Shown here one piece after another: positions 51,641 through 59,339 of a stretch of 64,000 nucleotides of DNA (position 1 is its first letter; the number at the start of each line of letters is the position of its first letter). This DNA is from M3007 sp041392625 (GTDB lineage Bacteria > Bacteroidota > Bacteroidia > Chitinophagales > Saprospiraceae), in assembly GCA_041392625.1 (NCBI GenBank), contig JAWKLR010000020.1, positions 1 to 64,000 of the forward strand, read 5' to 3'. The position numbers were made by a program, and so were the translations under genes. The notes beneath the pieces are model-generated. The model searched no databases. It was not told where the DNA came from and saw only the letters and a list, made by a program, of their open reading frames with translations.

Positions 51641-53485
51641 ATGAAACTACGAACTACCCTTGTATTTCTTATTAGTGCCGCTGCGCTGTTTGGTCAGTCT
51701 GAATCGACTAATTTACCGGACTTGGTCATTCGGGAAAATCGCCTGGAACTCCCATTTTCAGATAAAAGCAGGACGCTTGAAATCCTGACACGAGAAGAAT
51801 TGAAAGCCCTTCCTGTCCATTCCATAGCCGAGGCTTTACAATCGGTCTCTGGTTTGGATATCCGCCCACGAGGGGCTTTTGGCGTGCAGGCGGATGTTCA
51901 TGTTCGCGGTGGTGGGTTTGATCAGGTTTTGGTTCTGATCAATGGAGTGCGCCTGAGTGATCCGCAAACAGGCCACCATCTTCTAAACCTGCCAATTCCG
52001 TGGAATTCAATCGAACGTATTGAAATCCTGAAGGGTCCTGGAGCCAGAATATACGGGCAGAATGCATTTACTGCGGCCATTAATATCGTCACGAATGTTC
52101 CCGATGATCCAAGTCTGGAGGTAGGACTTACCACCGGAAGTTTTGATTACAACCGGGTAAATGCAAGCGTAAGTATCCCGATAAAAAATGTGAAGCAACA
52201 ACTTTCATTTGAGCGGGAACGGTCTGCTGGATACCGCTACAACACGGATTATAAACTGATGAATCTGTTCTACCAGATGAAATGGGGGAATTCACAAAAA
52301 GGTGAATGGCGAATTACCGCGGGCCTGAGCAACCGGAAATTTGGAGCAAACGGATTTTATGCCAGCCTTGCATTTGAGGATCAATACGAAGAGGTGCAGA
52401 CAAATGTTGTGAGCTTGGATTACAGGGTGCAAAAAGGGCAGGTTTTGATAAAACCCAGGGTGTTTTGGAGAAGGAATCAGGACCGATATATTTTTTTGCG
52501 AAATGATCCCGCTGTATATCAAAACTTCCATTTGAGCCAGGTCGGTGGTGCCGAAATGAACCTCTCCTGGTTTAACGCGCTTGGACAAACCGGCTTTGGG
52601 GTAGGGTATGATCAGACGGGCCTGTTCAGTTCACGCCTGGGTACCAGGACACGCGGAACCAGCAATCTGTTTGTAGAACACCGGTTTCAATTTTTTAATG
52701 CCAAAATGGATCTAATCCCTGGTTGTGCGGTTTCAAACTATTCGGATTTTGGCTGGTTTGCCTATCCCGGAATTGATTTGGGATGGCGTTTTAATTCGAC
52801 GTTCAAGGTCTATGTAAATGCCGGATATACCTACCGCATTCCTACGTATACAGACTTGTACTATGAGGATGCCGGAAATATAGGCAATCCAAACCTACAG
52901 CCAGAAGAGGCAATTAGTTCTGAACTGGGCATGAGTTACACCCTTCGCGGTTTGCAACTCAATGCCGCTGCCTTTGTTCGAAATGGAAAAAACCTAATTG
53001 ACTGGGGCCGGGACAACCCGCAGGAAAAATGGTCAACCTACAATTTCAATGTGGTTGAAACCCGGGGATTTGATGTTTCTCTTGGTTTCCCGTTTTCAAG
53101 AAATAAAGGCAATTTGAATTTGGGTTATACCTGGTTAGATGCAACAATTGGCCAAACGCAGTTGGCGTATTCAAAATATCAACTCAATCAATTGAAGCAC
53201 CAACTGACCGGGAGTGTTCGATATCGGATACTTGGGCCTTTGTGGAGCAGTCTGCGTGTTCGATGGAACGATCGCTATTTAGGTAATAAAACCAGCACTG
53301 CAGATTATACCGTTGTCGATGGGAAATTGGATTTGAAATTGGGGGGGCTTTCGGTGTTTCTCAATGTCAACAACCTGTTTGATACGACCTATGGAGATAT
53401 TCGATACGATCAGGATGAGGTATTAATACAGCCAGGCAGATGGTTTCAGTTTGGTGGGGCTATTAACCTGCAAACATCGAAGTAA
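51641..53485 (+). CDS. TonB-dependent outer-membrane receptor
   Basis: 614 residues with signal peptide (MKLRTTLVFLISAAALFGQ). Plug domain about 45-150: REELKALPVHSIAEALQSVSGLD, DVHVRGGGFDQVLVLINGVRLSD, ERIEILKGPGARIYGQNAFTAAINIVT (quoted in part). The rest is a 22-stranded barrel. It lacks the N-terminal carboxypeptidase-D-like domain of SusC proteins and is short, resembling BtuB/CirA-type receptors for cofactors or siderophores. The ligand is unknown. The 122 bases before it contain TAATCTTG near 51618, a near-consensus minus-7 box. A terminator shared with the convergent hydroxylase follows. Confidence 0.92.
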   Translation: MKLRTTLVFLISAAALFGQSESTNLPDLVIRENRLELPFSDKSRTLEILTREELKALPVHSIAEALQSVSGLDIRPRGAFGVQADVHVRGGGFDQVLVLINGVRLSDPQTGHHLLNLPIPWNSIERIEILKGPGARIYGQNAFTAAINIVTNVPDDPSLEVGLTTGSFDYNRVNASVSIPIKNVKQQLSFERERSAGYRYNTDYKLMNLFYQMKWGNSQKGEWRITAGLSNRKFGANGFYASLAFEDQYEEVQTNVVSLDYRVQKGQVLIKPRVFWRRNQDRYIFLRNDPAVYQNFHLSQVGGAEMNLSWFNALGQTGFGVGYDQTGLFSSRLGTRTRGTSNLFVEHRFQFFNAKMDLIPGCAVSNYSDFGWFAYPGIDLGWRFNSTFKVYVNAGYTYRIPTYTDLYYEDAGNIGNPNLQPEEAISSELGMSYTLRGLQLNAAAFVRNGKNLIDWGRDNPQEKWSTYNFNVVETRGFDVSLGFPFSRNKGNLNLGYTWLDATIGQTQLAYSKYQLNQLKHQLTGSVRYRILGPLWSSLRVRWNDRYLGNKTSTADYTVVDGKLDLKLGGLSVFLNVNNLFDTTYGDIRYDQDEVLIQPGRWFQFGGAINLQTSK

Positions 53486-53505
53486 TAAAGTGAACTGATA
53501 ATAAA

Positions 53506-53543
53506 ACCGGGCCTGGATCGAATGTGTCTCCAGGCCCGGTTTA
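53506..53543. terminator. Bidirectional terminator
   Basis: Stem ACCGGGCCTGGA/TCCAGGCCCGGT, 12 bp, flanked by short A and T runs, between the convergent receptor (+) and hydroxylase (-) genes. Confidence 0.85.
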
Positions 53544-53552
53544 TGTATTCGG

Positions 53553-54140
53553 TTAATTGCGTTTTAGCCATCCGGCAATGCTTAGCCGTTCTCTGTGTGC
53601 TTCGACAACCTCGTGTTCTACTTCATTGCTTTTAAAGAAAACTGCCTGCCCTCCAACTGGCACTACTGTGACCTGTTGGTCTGGCAGGTGAAGTATCAAT
53701 TGTCCACCATCTTCCGGAGTCCAATTCTCATTCAGATAGCAAATAAGAGAGAATACACGTCCTGAATCGGTTTTAAATCTGTCCAGGTGACGGCGATAAA
53801 AACTTCCTGGCTTATACCGGGCAAAATGAAATTCATATCCGTTTAAACCGGTATAGCAAGTCTGATTTAAATAGGATATCAAACTTTCTACACGTTCAAG
53901 AAATGCTTTTTCCACCGGATGGTTTTCTTTATCCAGCCAAAAAATTTCATCTCCCCGCACTTTGTGATTTTGATTGTAACTCGAATCTTTGCCAATACCT
54001 GCAGGTTTCATCAAACCCTGCTCGTGGCACTCCAGTAGACGATTGCGCAAATCTGCAACAAGCGTTGAATCGATAAATCCGGCAATACTGCCGAACTGCT
54101 GCTCTGTGACCCCGTCAATTGCTTGGCTCGAATGAGGCAT
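53553..54140 (-). CDS. 2-oxoglutarate/Fe(II)-dependent dioxygenase (prolyl-4-hydroxylase type)
   Basis: 195 residues, double-stranded beta-helix hydroxylase. Fe ligands H118 and D120 (RRHLD) and H176 (EVEHEV), with R185 (HRERLSIAGW) as the likely 2-oxoglutarate ligand; YKPGSFYRRHLD and VFSLICYLN are typical. The target protein or metabolite is unknown; short bacterial P4H proteins often modify translation factors, which is only an analogy. No signal peptide, so cytoplasmic. Convergent with the receptor gene. Confidence 0.93.
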   Translation of the reverse strand: MPHSSQAIDGVTEQQFGSIAGFIDSTLVADLRNRLLECHEQGLMKPAGIGKDSSYNQNHKVRGDEIFWLDKENHPVEKAFLERVESLISYLNQTCYTGLNGYEFHFARYKPGSFYRRHLDRFKTDSGRVFSLICYLNENWTPEDGGQLILHLPDQQVTVVPVGGQAVFFKSNEVEHEVVEAHRERLSIAGWLKRN

Positions 54141-54323
54141 TCATCTTTCGATATGCTTATAATCTGCAAAGGTACTATGAAGTTTGATTTTCTTGATTTT
54201 TAAATTTTTAAAATCCCAAATACGCTCTAGATATTTTCACCCAGTTTGCCAAATTCATTGTAAAGCTGATATTAAGAAGTTATCCCTTTGATGTGGATCA
54301 TTTCAATCCACTTAAATACACAG

Positions 54324-54331
54324 TAACTTTG
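54324..54331 (+). promoter_or_regulatory. Minus-7 box of the pyruvate-kinase-like gene
   Basis: TAACTTTG matches TAnnTTTG and lies 15 bases before ATG 54347. This argues against the in-frame upstream ATG at 54293. Confidence 0.55.
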
Positions 54332-54346
54332 TGGAAACATTCGAAT

Positions 54347-56206
54347 ATGAATACTCCAAATGGACAGGAGGCTACTCCATGTCCAACATCCGACCTGGAA
54401 CCGCTTCAATCCCAGCTTTTGCTTCTTCGGGAAAAAGTGCTGGATGCTGAAGTTCTTCACGCTCATTTGGTGGATAGCACAGCGCCAGCTCATCGCAAGA
54501 GTGTAAGAAATCTCATTCAGTACCTGGCTTTTCGAACCGAAGATGTCCGCGACTTACAATTGCGCCTGTCACGATTGGGTCTCTCTTCATTTAGTCGTGC
54601 TGAGCGAAAGGTACAGGCTACACTGGATATGATTTTATTTGTTTTACATAAGTTGCAAGGCAAAGCGTGGGATGCAAGCCCCAAACCACCCTTTTGTTTT
54701 GAAGAAGGTCGTCAATTGCTTGAAAACAATGCAGCGCAATTATTGGGTCAGGTGCCGGTGGGTAGGAGAGCCCGCATCATGGTGACAATGCCCTCAACTG
54801 CTGCTGCTGATAGTGCACTTTTGGAAGCGCTTTTAAATGATGGAATGAATGTAGCACGGATCAATTGTGCACATGATACACCAGAGGTTTGGCAGCAGAT
54901 AATCAATCGGCTCAATGAAGCAAAGAAAACAACCGGAAAAAGTTGTTTGGTACATATGGATCTGGGTGGCCCCAAGTTGCGTACAGCTGGCATTCAAACC
55001 CTGGTTCCGGTGTTGAAGATTAAACCGACTCGAAATGAAACCGGAGTAGTAACAGCTCCGGCAGTTCTCCGTCTGTGTTCAAATGAATTGGAAGCTTCAT
55101 CGGAGACCAATAGCATTCCAGCCCTTCCCGTGTCCGCCGAATGGTTGCATGCTCTGCAGGTAGGCGATTCAATTCGATTTAAAGATGCCCGGAATTCAAA
55201 ACGGCGTATGCAGGTTGTGTCTATAACATCGGATGAATGCATCGTTCACTTAGAAAAGACTGCCTACTTCATTCCGGGACTGGTGTTTGTTTTAGATAAA
55301 AAGAAGACCAGGTATGTCCTGGAATCGTTTGAAGGGGCTGCTGCGAGTATGCTGGTTGCTGCAGGAGACCTCCTGCATCTGAAAAAAGGCCGATCCGTTG
55401 ACGGAGTTGATACACAGAAAAGCCTGATGGTTGGCTGTACCATCCCTGAGGTTCTTGCTCGGGTAAAACCAGGTGAATCCATTTGGTTTGATGATGGTAA
55501 AATAGGTGGGGTTGTGGAAGAGAACAGAACGGATGAGGTTTCTATTCGGATCAACTTTCCCCCAACCGGAGCCATGAAACTGCGTAACGAAAAAGGAATC
55601 AATTTGCCCGATACAGAATATGAATTGCGTGCGATGACAGCAGAGGATAAGGCGGCGCTCCGTTTTGCTATGAAGTATGCAGATACCATTGGCCTGTCAT
55701 TCGCCAACACCGCAGAGGATGTACAGGATTTGATTCAGGAAATGAAATTAATTGGAGGCCCTTTGCCTGGGATCATATTAAAAATTGAAACGGCAAAAGG
55801 ATTCACCAATTTGCCCAATATGTTGATTACCGCCATGCAGTTAGAAAAGGTTCCCGGAGTCATGATTGCGCGTGGAGACCTTGCAATCGAATGTGGTTTT
55901 GGCCGCTTAGCAGAGTTGCAGGAGGAAATTCTATGGATTTGTGAAGCCGCACACGTACCGGTAATTTGGGCTACGCAGGTCCTGGAGTCTCTGGCAAAAA
56001 CAGGGGTGCGTACCCGATCAGAGGTGACAGATGCTGCCATGGGGCAACGGGCAGAATGTATTATGCTGAACAAGGGTGCACACATTGTTACTGCAACCCG
56101 GGCATTGGCAGATATTCTTCACCGAATGCAGGATCACCAGACAAAAAAACGAGCGAATCACCGCAAGTTGCATGTTGCAGAAATGTTTTTTTCCAATAAT
56201 GCTTGA
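54347..56206 (+). CDS. Pyruvate-kinase-like protein with a helical N-terminal extension
   Basis: 619 residues from ATG 54347. Residues about 15-135 are helical and not part of pyruvate kinase (SQLLLLREKVLDAEVLHAHL...LRLSRLGLSSFSRAERKVQ). A PK barrel follows. ARIMVTMPST and MNVARINCAHD carry the substrate Arg and Asn. MDLGGPKLRT replaces the canonical DTKGPEIRT. A beta-barrel B domain longer than usual follows, then LKIETAKGF (catalytic Lys), MIARGDLAIE (metal and substrate site) and WATQVLESLAKTGVRTRSEVTDAA. The C-terminal allosteric domain of ordinary PK is missing; the protein ends soon after the barrel. It may catalyse a PK-type phosphoryl transfer or a related reaction. PK ancestry is firm, activity uncertain. 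Confidence 0.85.
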   Translation: MNTPNGQEATPCPTSDLEPLQSQLLLLREKVLDAEVLHAHLVDSTAPAHRKSVRNLIQYLAFRTEDVRDLQLRLSRLGLSSFSRAERKVQATLDMILFVLHKLQGKAWDASPKPPFCFEEGRQLLENNAAQLLGQVPVGRRARIMVTMPSTAAADSALLEALLNDGMNVARINCAHDTPEVWQQIINRLNEAKKTTGKSCLVHMDLGGPKLRTAGIQTLVPVLKIKPTRNETGVVTAPAVLRLCSNELEASSETNSIPALPVSAEWLHALQVGDSIRFKDARNSKRRMQVVSITSDECIVHLEKTAYFIPGLVFVLDKKKTRYVLESFEGAAASMLVAAGDLLHLKKGRSVDGVDTQKSLMVGCTIPEVLARVKPGESIWFDDGKIGGVVEENRTDEVSIRINFPPTGAMKLRNEKGINLPDTEYELRAMTAEDKAALRFAMKYADTIGLSFANTAEDVQDLIQEMKLIGGPLPGIILKIETAKGFTNLPNMLITAMQLEKVPGVMIARGDLAIECGFGRLAELQEEILWICEAAHVPVIWATQVLESLAKTGVRTRSEVTDAAMGQRAECIMLNKGAHIVTATRALADILHRMQDHQTKKRANHRKLHVAEMFFSNNA

Positions 56207-56220
56207 AACTCTACACAAAT

Positions 56221-56256
56221 AAAAAGAACCCGTTAGTCAGTACGACTATCGGGTTC
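56221..56256 (-). terminator. Probable terminator of the small minus-strand gene
   Basis: GAACCCG...CGGGTTC stem with an inner GTC/GAC extension; on the minus strand it is followed by TTTTTATTT. It may also limit the plus-strand gene ending at 56206. Confidence 0.7.
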
Positions 56257-56348
56257 GACATATTGTGCCCAAATTGTGTCAGGGCTTACAAACAGAATAA
56301 TAAAAAGGAAACTTCATGCGGATACAGCCTATAGCGGCGTGTACCTGA

Positions 56349-56687
56349 TTATTTTTTAATCGCTTTGATGCGTACTTCTCCAATGATCTCCAATGAATAC
56401 CCCTCCTTTTTTGCCTGAGCCAGGTATTCTTTCACTTCGCGTTTGGTTTGTTGCAGTTCAGCAATTCTCTTTTGGGAATGCGATGTGTCGCCGTTAAATA
56501 CTACCTGAGTGCGAAACTCTTCGTGCATATGGAATTTGATTTTGCTTGAAAGCAAATCCAACAGAATACGTTCAGCATTTTCAGCGGTAAATGTGCTGTC
56601 AATTAACATGGCATTCAACTCTGGATCGAGCGATGTTAATTGTTCTGCATGCTCTGCAATAGCGGTATTTGATATTGTATTTTTCAT
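56349..56687 (-). CDS. Small hypothetical protein
   Basis: 112 residues, cytoplasmic, with no family recognised. The middle part (AERILLDLLSSKIKFHMHEEFRTQVVFNGD) is mixed, and the C-terminus is helical (SQKRIAELQQTKREVKEYLAQAKKEGY) then strand-like (SLEIIGEVRIKAIKK). The composition looks protein-coding. It is downstream of the isocitrate dehydrogenase gene on the same strand (121 bases), separated by a nested inverted repeat that may end the first transcript or structure its own leader. Function unknown. Confidence 0.65.
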   Translation of the reverse strand: MKNTISNTAIAEHAEQLTSLDPELNAMLIDSTFTAENAERILLDLLSSKIKFHMHEEFRTQVVFNGDTSHSQKRIAELQQTKREVKEYLAQAKKEGYSLEIIGEVRIKAIKK

Positions 56688-56722
56688 AAGTACTGATTTT
56701 TAAAAGGCGGATGTATTAAAGA

Positions 56723-56791
56723 GGTTTGGATGGGGATTCCATTTTTTCACACCAGGAATCCCCCGGTCATCACCCTATTTTTATCCAAACC
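56723..56791. repeat. Nested inverted repeat between isocitrate dehydrogenase and the small gene
   Basis: Outer arms GGTTTGGAT (56723-56731) and ATCCAAACC (56783-56791); inner arms GGGGATTCC (56732-56740) and GGAATCCCC (56755-56763). The 5' arms are contiguous, while 19 bases separate the 3' arms, so an 18-bp stem with a one-sided bulge can form. It acts either as a terminator-like element after the dehydrogenase or as a structured leader of the small gene. Confidence 0.7.
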
Positions 56792-56808
56792 ATTTATCTT
56801 AATTGTGC

Positions 56809-58245
56809 TTACTGGCCCTGACCCAGGGAAAAGCCCTGTGCTCCATCAAAAAAGTACAGGTTCTCAGTTTTGATGGCATCTATTTCATTTTCAGCGCACT
56901 TTTGGAGCAGTTTGATGATCTCACTTTTGTCCATTTGCTCTTTCGAGTCGCTGCTAAACCGGCAATGCCAGTGGTCGGTGCAGAATGTTTCATCAAATCC
57001 GTTTGGCCAAACTTTGATGCCGCGGTTGGTAATCATGGTAAGGCGTGCATCCGGACTCTCAATCTTTTTCAAAGCCTGTGCGAGTTCTTCTGCTTTTGTT
57101 CCATTCCAGTGAACAAACAAGTCGACTCCTTTCAGTTCTTTTTTGGCCGGAGTTTTACGCTGGTATCCTGGCAATTTGATTGCTGAACCCTCCCGGTAGC
57201 TAACCTTAGGAAGTGTATTTGGTTCCTGTCCCAGATTGGCAATCACTGCATCTGCGAATGCCTGTGTGCCTACTTTTGATTTGCTCATACCTTCCCGATA
57301 AATATCAGGAGTATGGATTCCATCCTCAAGGGTTTTGAGCCAGGCATTGTGAATAGTTTCTGCTACTTTGGTTTGTCCGAGGTGGTCGAGCATCATAATT
57401 GCTCCATGCAGCAAGCCAGATGGGTTGGCTACATCTTTTCCTGCAATATCAGGTGCAGAACCGTGAATGGCCTCAAACATGGCGCATTGTTCGCCAATAT
57501 TGGATGATCCTGCCAATCCTACCGACCCTGCAATTTGCGCAGCGATATCGGATAAAACATCTCCATAGAGGTTTGGCAAAACAATTACATCAAATACCTC
57601 CGGCGTGTCGGCCATGATGGCAGAGCCAATGTCGATAATCCGGTGTTCAGTAGCAATTTCAGGATACTCTGCAGCAATCTCATTGAAAACACGGTGGAAC
57701 AAGCCATCCGTCTGTTTCATAATGTTGTCTTTGGTAAAGCAGCTTACCTTCTTCCGGCCATGTGCACGTGCATACTCAAATGCATAGCGGACGATTTTTT
57801 CGCATCCTGGTCGGCTGATTAACTTGAGGCATTGTACTACTTCATCTGTTTGCTGGTGTTCAATTCCAGCGTAAAGGTCCTCTTCGTTTTCACGAATGAT
57901 AACCGTATTAAGTGCCTGGTGTTTGGTTTTTACAAACGGTGCATAACTGATACAGGGCCGTACATTTGCATACAGCCCCAGCGTTTTGCGGGTGGTTACG
58001 TTCAGGCTTTTGTAGCCTCCACCTTGTGGGGTAGTGATGGGTGCTTTGAGAAAAATCTTGTTTCTACGAATCGTATCCCATGCTTCTTTTGAAATGCCGG
58101 ATGAGTTTCCCTCCAAATATACCTGCTCCCCAATTCTGATTTCATCAAATTCCAGTTGTGCATTTGCGGCTTTTAAAATTCGCAGGGTGGCATCCATGAT
58201 TTCCGGGCCAATGCCATCTCCTTTTGCAATCGTAATTCGATTCAT
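56809..58245 (-). CDS. Isocitrate dehydrogenase, Thermus/Rickettsia-type with C-terminal extension, predicted NAD-dependent
   Basis: 478 residues of the isocitrate/isopropylmalate dehydrogenase family. TIAKGDGIGPEIMDAT at the start; substrate loop PQGGGYKSLNVTTRK; RENEEDLYAGIEH; Mg-binding DVIVLPNLYGDVLSDIAA; and coenzyme region HGSAPDIAGKDVANP. D266-I267 in that region correspond to the Lys-Tyr pair that binds the NADP 2'-phosphate in E. coli Icd; Asp-Ile is the pattern of NAD-using members. A C-terminal extension of about 140 residues (ELKGVDLFVHWNG...) matches the Thermus/alphaproteobacterial subfamily. Oxidative decarboxylation of isocitrate to 2-oxoglutarate is likely. Divergent from the LysR gene across 131 bases, suggesting control by it. 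Confidence 0.9.
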   Translation of the reverse strand: MNRITIAKGDGIGPEIMDATLRILKAANAQLEFDEIRIGEQVYLEGNSSGISKEAWDTIRRNKIFLKAPITTPQGGGYKSLNVTTRKTLGLYANVRPCISYAPFVKTKHQALNTVIIRENEEDLYAGIEHQQTDEVVQCLKLISRPGCEKIVRYAFEYARAHGRKKVSCFTKDNIMKQTDGLFHRVFNEIAAEYPEIATEHRIIDIGSAIMADTPEVFDVIVLPNLYGDVLSDIAAQIAGSVGLAGSSNIGEQCAMFEAIHGSAPDIAGKDVANPSGLLHGAIMMLDHLGQTKVAETIHNAWLKTLEDGIHTPDIYREGMSKSKVGTQAFADAVIANLGQEPNTLPKVSYREGSAIKLPGYQRKTPAKKELKGVDLFVHWNGTKAEELAQALKKIESPDARLTMITNRGIKVWPNGFDETFCTDHWHCRFSSDSKEQMDKSEIIKLLQKCAENEIDAIKTENLYFFDGAQGFSLGQGQ

Positions 58246-58330
58246 CTGTTTGTGTTTAAGTTGTGGGTGGATAGAAAAGGCAACGCGTGCTTCTCTTTTA
58301 TTTGGTGCCGCAAAGGTGTTATGTTTTTTT

Positions 58331-58352
58331 TATAAATAATTATTTATATTTG
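58331..58352. promoter_or_regulatory. Perfect 18-bp palindrome overlapping the LysR-gene promoter
   Basis: TATAAATAATTATTTATA (58331-58348) is a perfect palindrome of the T-N11-A class expected for LysR regulators. It overlaps the minus-7 box TATATTTG (58345-58352) of the LysR gene. It could mediate autoregulation and activation of the divergent isocitrate dehydrogenase gene. Confidence 0.65.
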
Positions 58353-58376
58353 CTATGAATAGGATAAGTAAAATTT

Positions 58377-59300
58377 ATGAATTACACCTTGCATCAACTT
58401 CAGGTTTTTCTTAAAGTTGCTCAGTATCAGAGTATTACAAAGGCTGCTGATGATCTTTTTTTGACCCAACCAGCAGTCTCCATTCAACTTAAAAATTTTC
58501 AAAATCAGTTTGATATACCCCTTACAGAGGTAATTGGAAGACAGATTTACATCACTGATTTTGGAAAAGAAATTGCTGTTGCGGCAGAGAAGATTTTGAA
58601 TGAGGTTAATGGAATCAATTACAAAACTCAGGCCTATAAGGGGTTCATCGCAGGTAGGCTAAAGATTTCTGTTGTGTCTACCGGGAAATATGTAATGCCG
58701 TATTTTCTGTCTGCTTTTCTGCGAAAGAATAAGGAGATTGAGTTGGTTATGGATGTAACCAATAAGCATAAGGTTAAACAGAGCCTGGAACAAAATGAAG
58801 TAGATTTCTCTCTGGTGTATGTCATGCCAGAAAAGATTGCTGTCAATTCCGAACAATTGATGGAGAATAAACTGTATCTGGTTGTCAACTCAAAGGAGCT
58901 TAAAATCCCCAAAAAGACCGGAATCAACATCCTAACCCAATTACCACTCATTTATAGAGAACCCGGATCCGGAACGCGTCAGGTAGTCGAACAGTTTATT
59001 GAAAAGAAGCAATTGAATGTTCGAAAGAAGTTGGAACTAACTTCCAACGAAGCGGTAAAACAGGCTGTTTTGGCCGGTCTGGGTTGTTCCATCATGCCCA
59101 TTATTGGCATCAAAAATGAGTTGAAAAGCAAGGCTCTGCAGATTATTCCCGTTCCAGGACTTCCAATTGAATCTCATTGGCAGTTTATTTGGTTAAACGG
59201 AAAAAAACTGAGCCCACAAGCACAGGCATTTCTTGATTACCTGCAACTGCACAAACAAGAAATAATCAAGGAGCACTTTGACTGGATTTCAAACTATTAA
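58377..59300 (+). CDS. LysR-family transcriptional regulator
   Basis: 307 residues. N-terminal winged helix (about 1-60; LHQLQVFLKVAQYQSITKAA, DDLFLTQPAVSIQLKNFQ), linker helix, then a periplasmic-binding-like effector domain (KISVVSTGKYVMPYFLSAFL, REPGSGTRQVVEQF). The RxPGSGTR stretch recalls CysB/CbbR-like effector domains. Transcribed divergently from the predicted NAD-type isocitrate dehydrogenase, with a palindrome between them, so it probably controls that gene. The effector is unknown. Convergent with the amidase gene, 39 bases apart. Confidence 0.93.
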   Translation: MNYTLHQLQVFLKVAQYQSITKAADDLFLTQPAVSIQLKNFQNQFDIPLTEVIGRQIYITDFGKEIAVAAEKILNEVNGINYKTQAYKGFIAGRLKISVVSTGKYVMPYFLSAFLRKNKEIELVMDVTNKHKVKQSLEQNEVDFSLVYVMPEKIAVNSEQLMENKLYLVVNSKELKIPKKTGINILTQLPLIYREPGSGTRQVVEQFIEKKQLNVRKKLELTSNEAVKQAVLAGLGCSIMPIIGIKNELKSKALQIIPVPGLPIESHWQFIWLNGKKLSPQAQAFLDYLQLHKQEIIKEHFDWISNY

Positions 59301-59339
59301 AAGCCGCTTTTGCATCAATTCAATACCCCAACCATGCTC

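Noticed and set aside
54293..54346. Earlier start for the pyruvate-kinase-like protein
   Set aside because: It lies upstream of the TAACTTTG promoter box.
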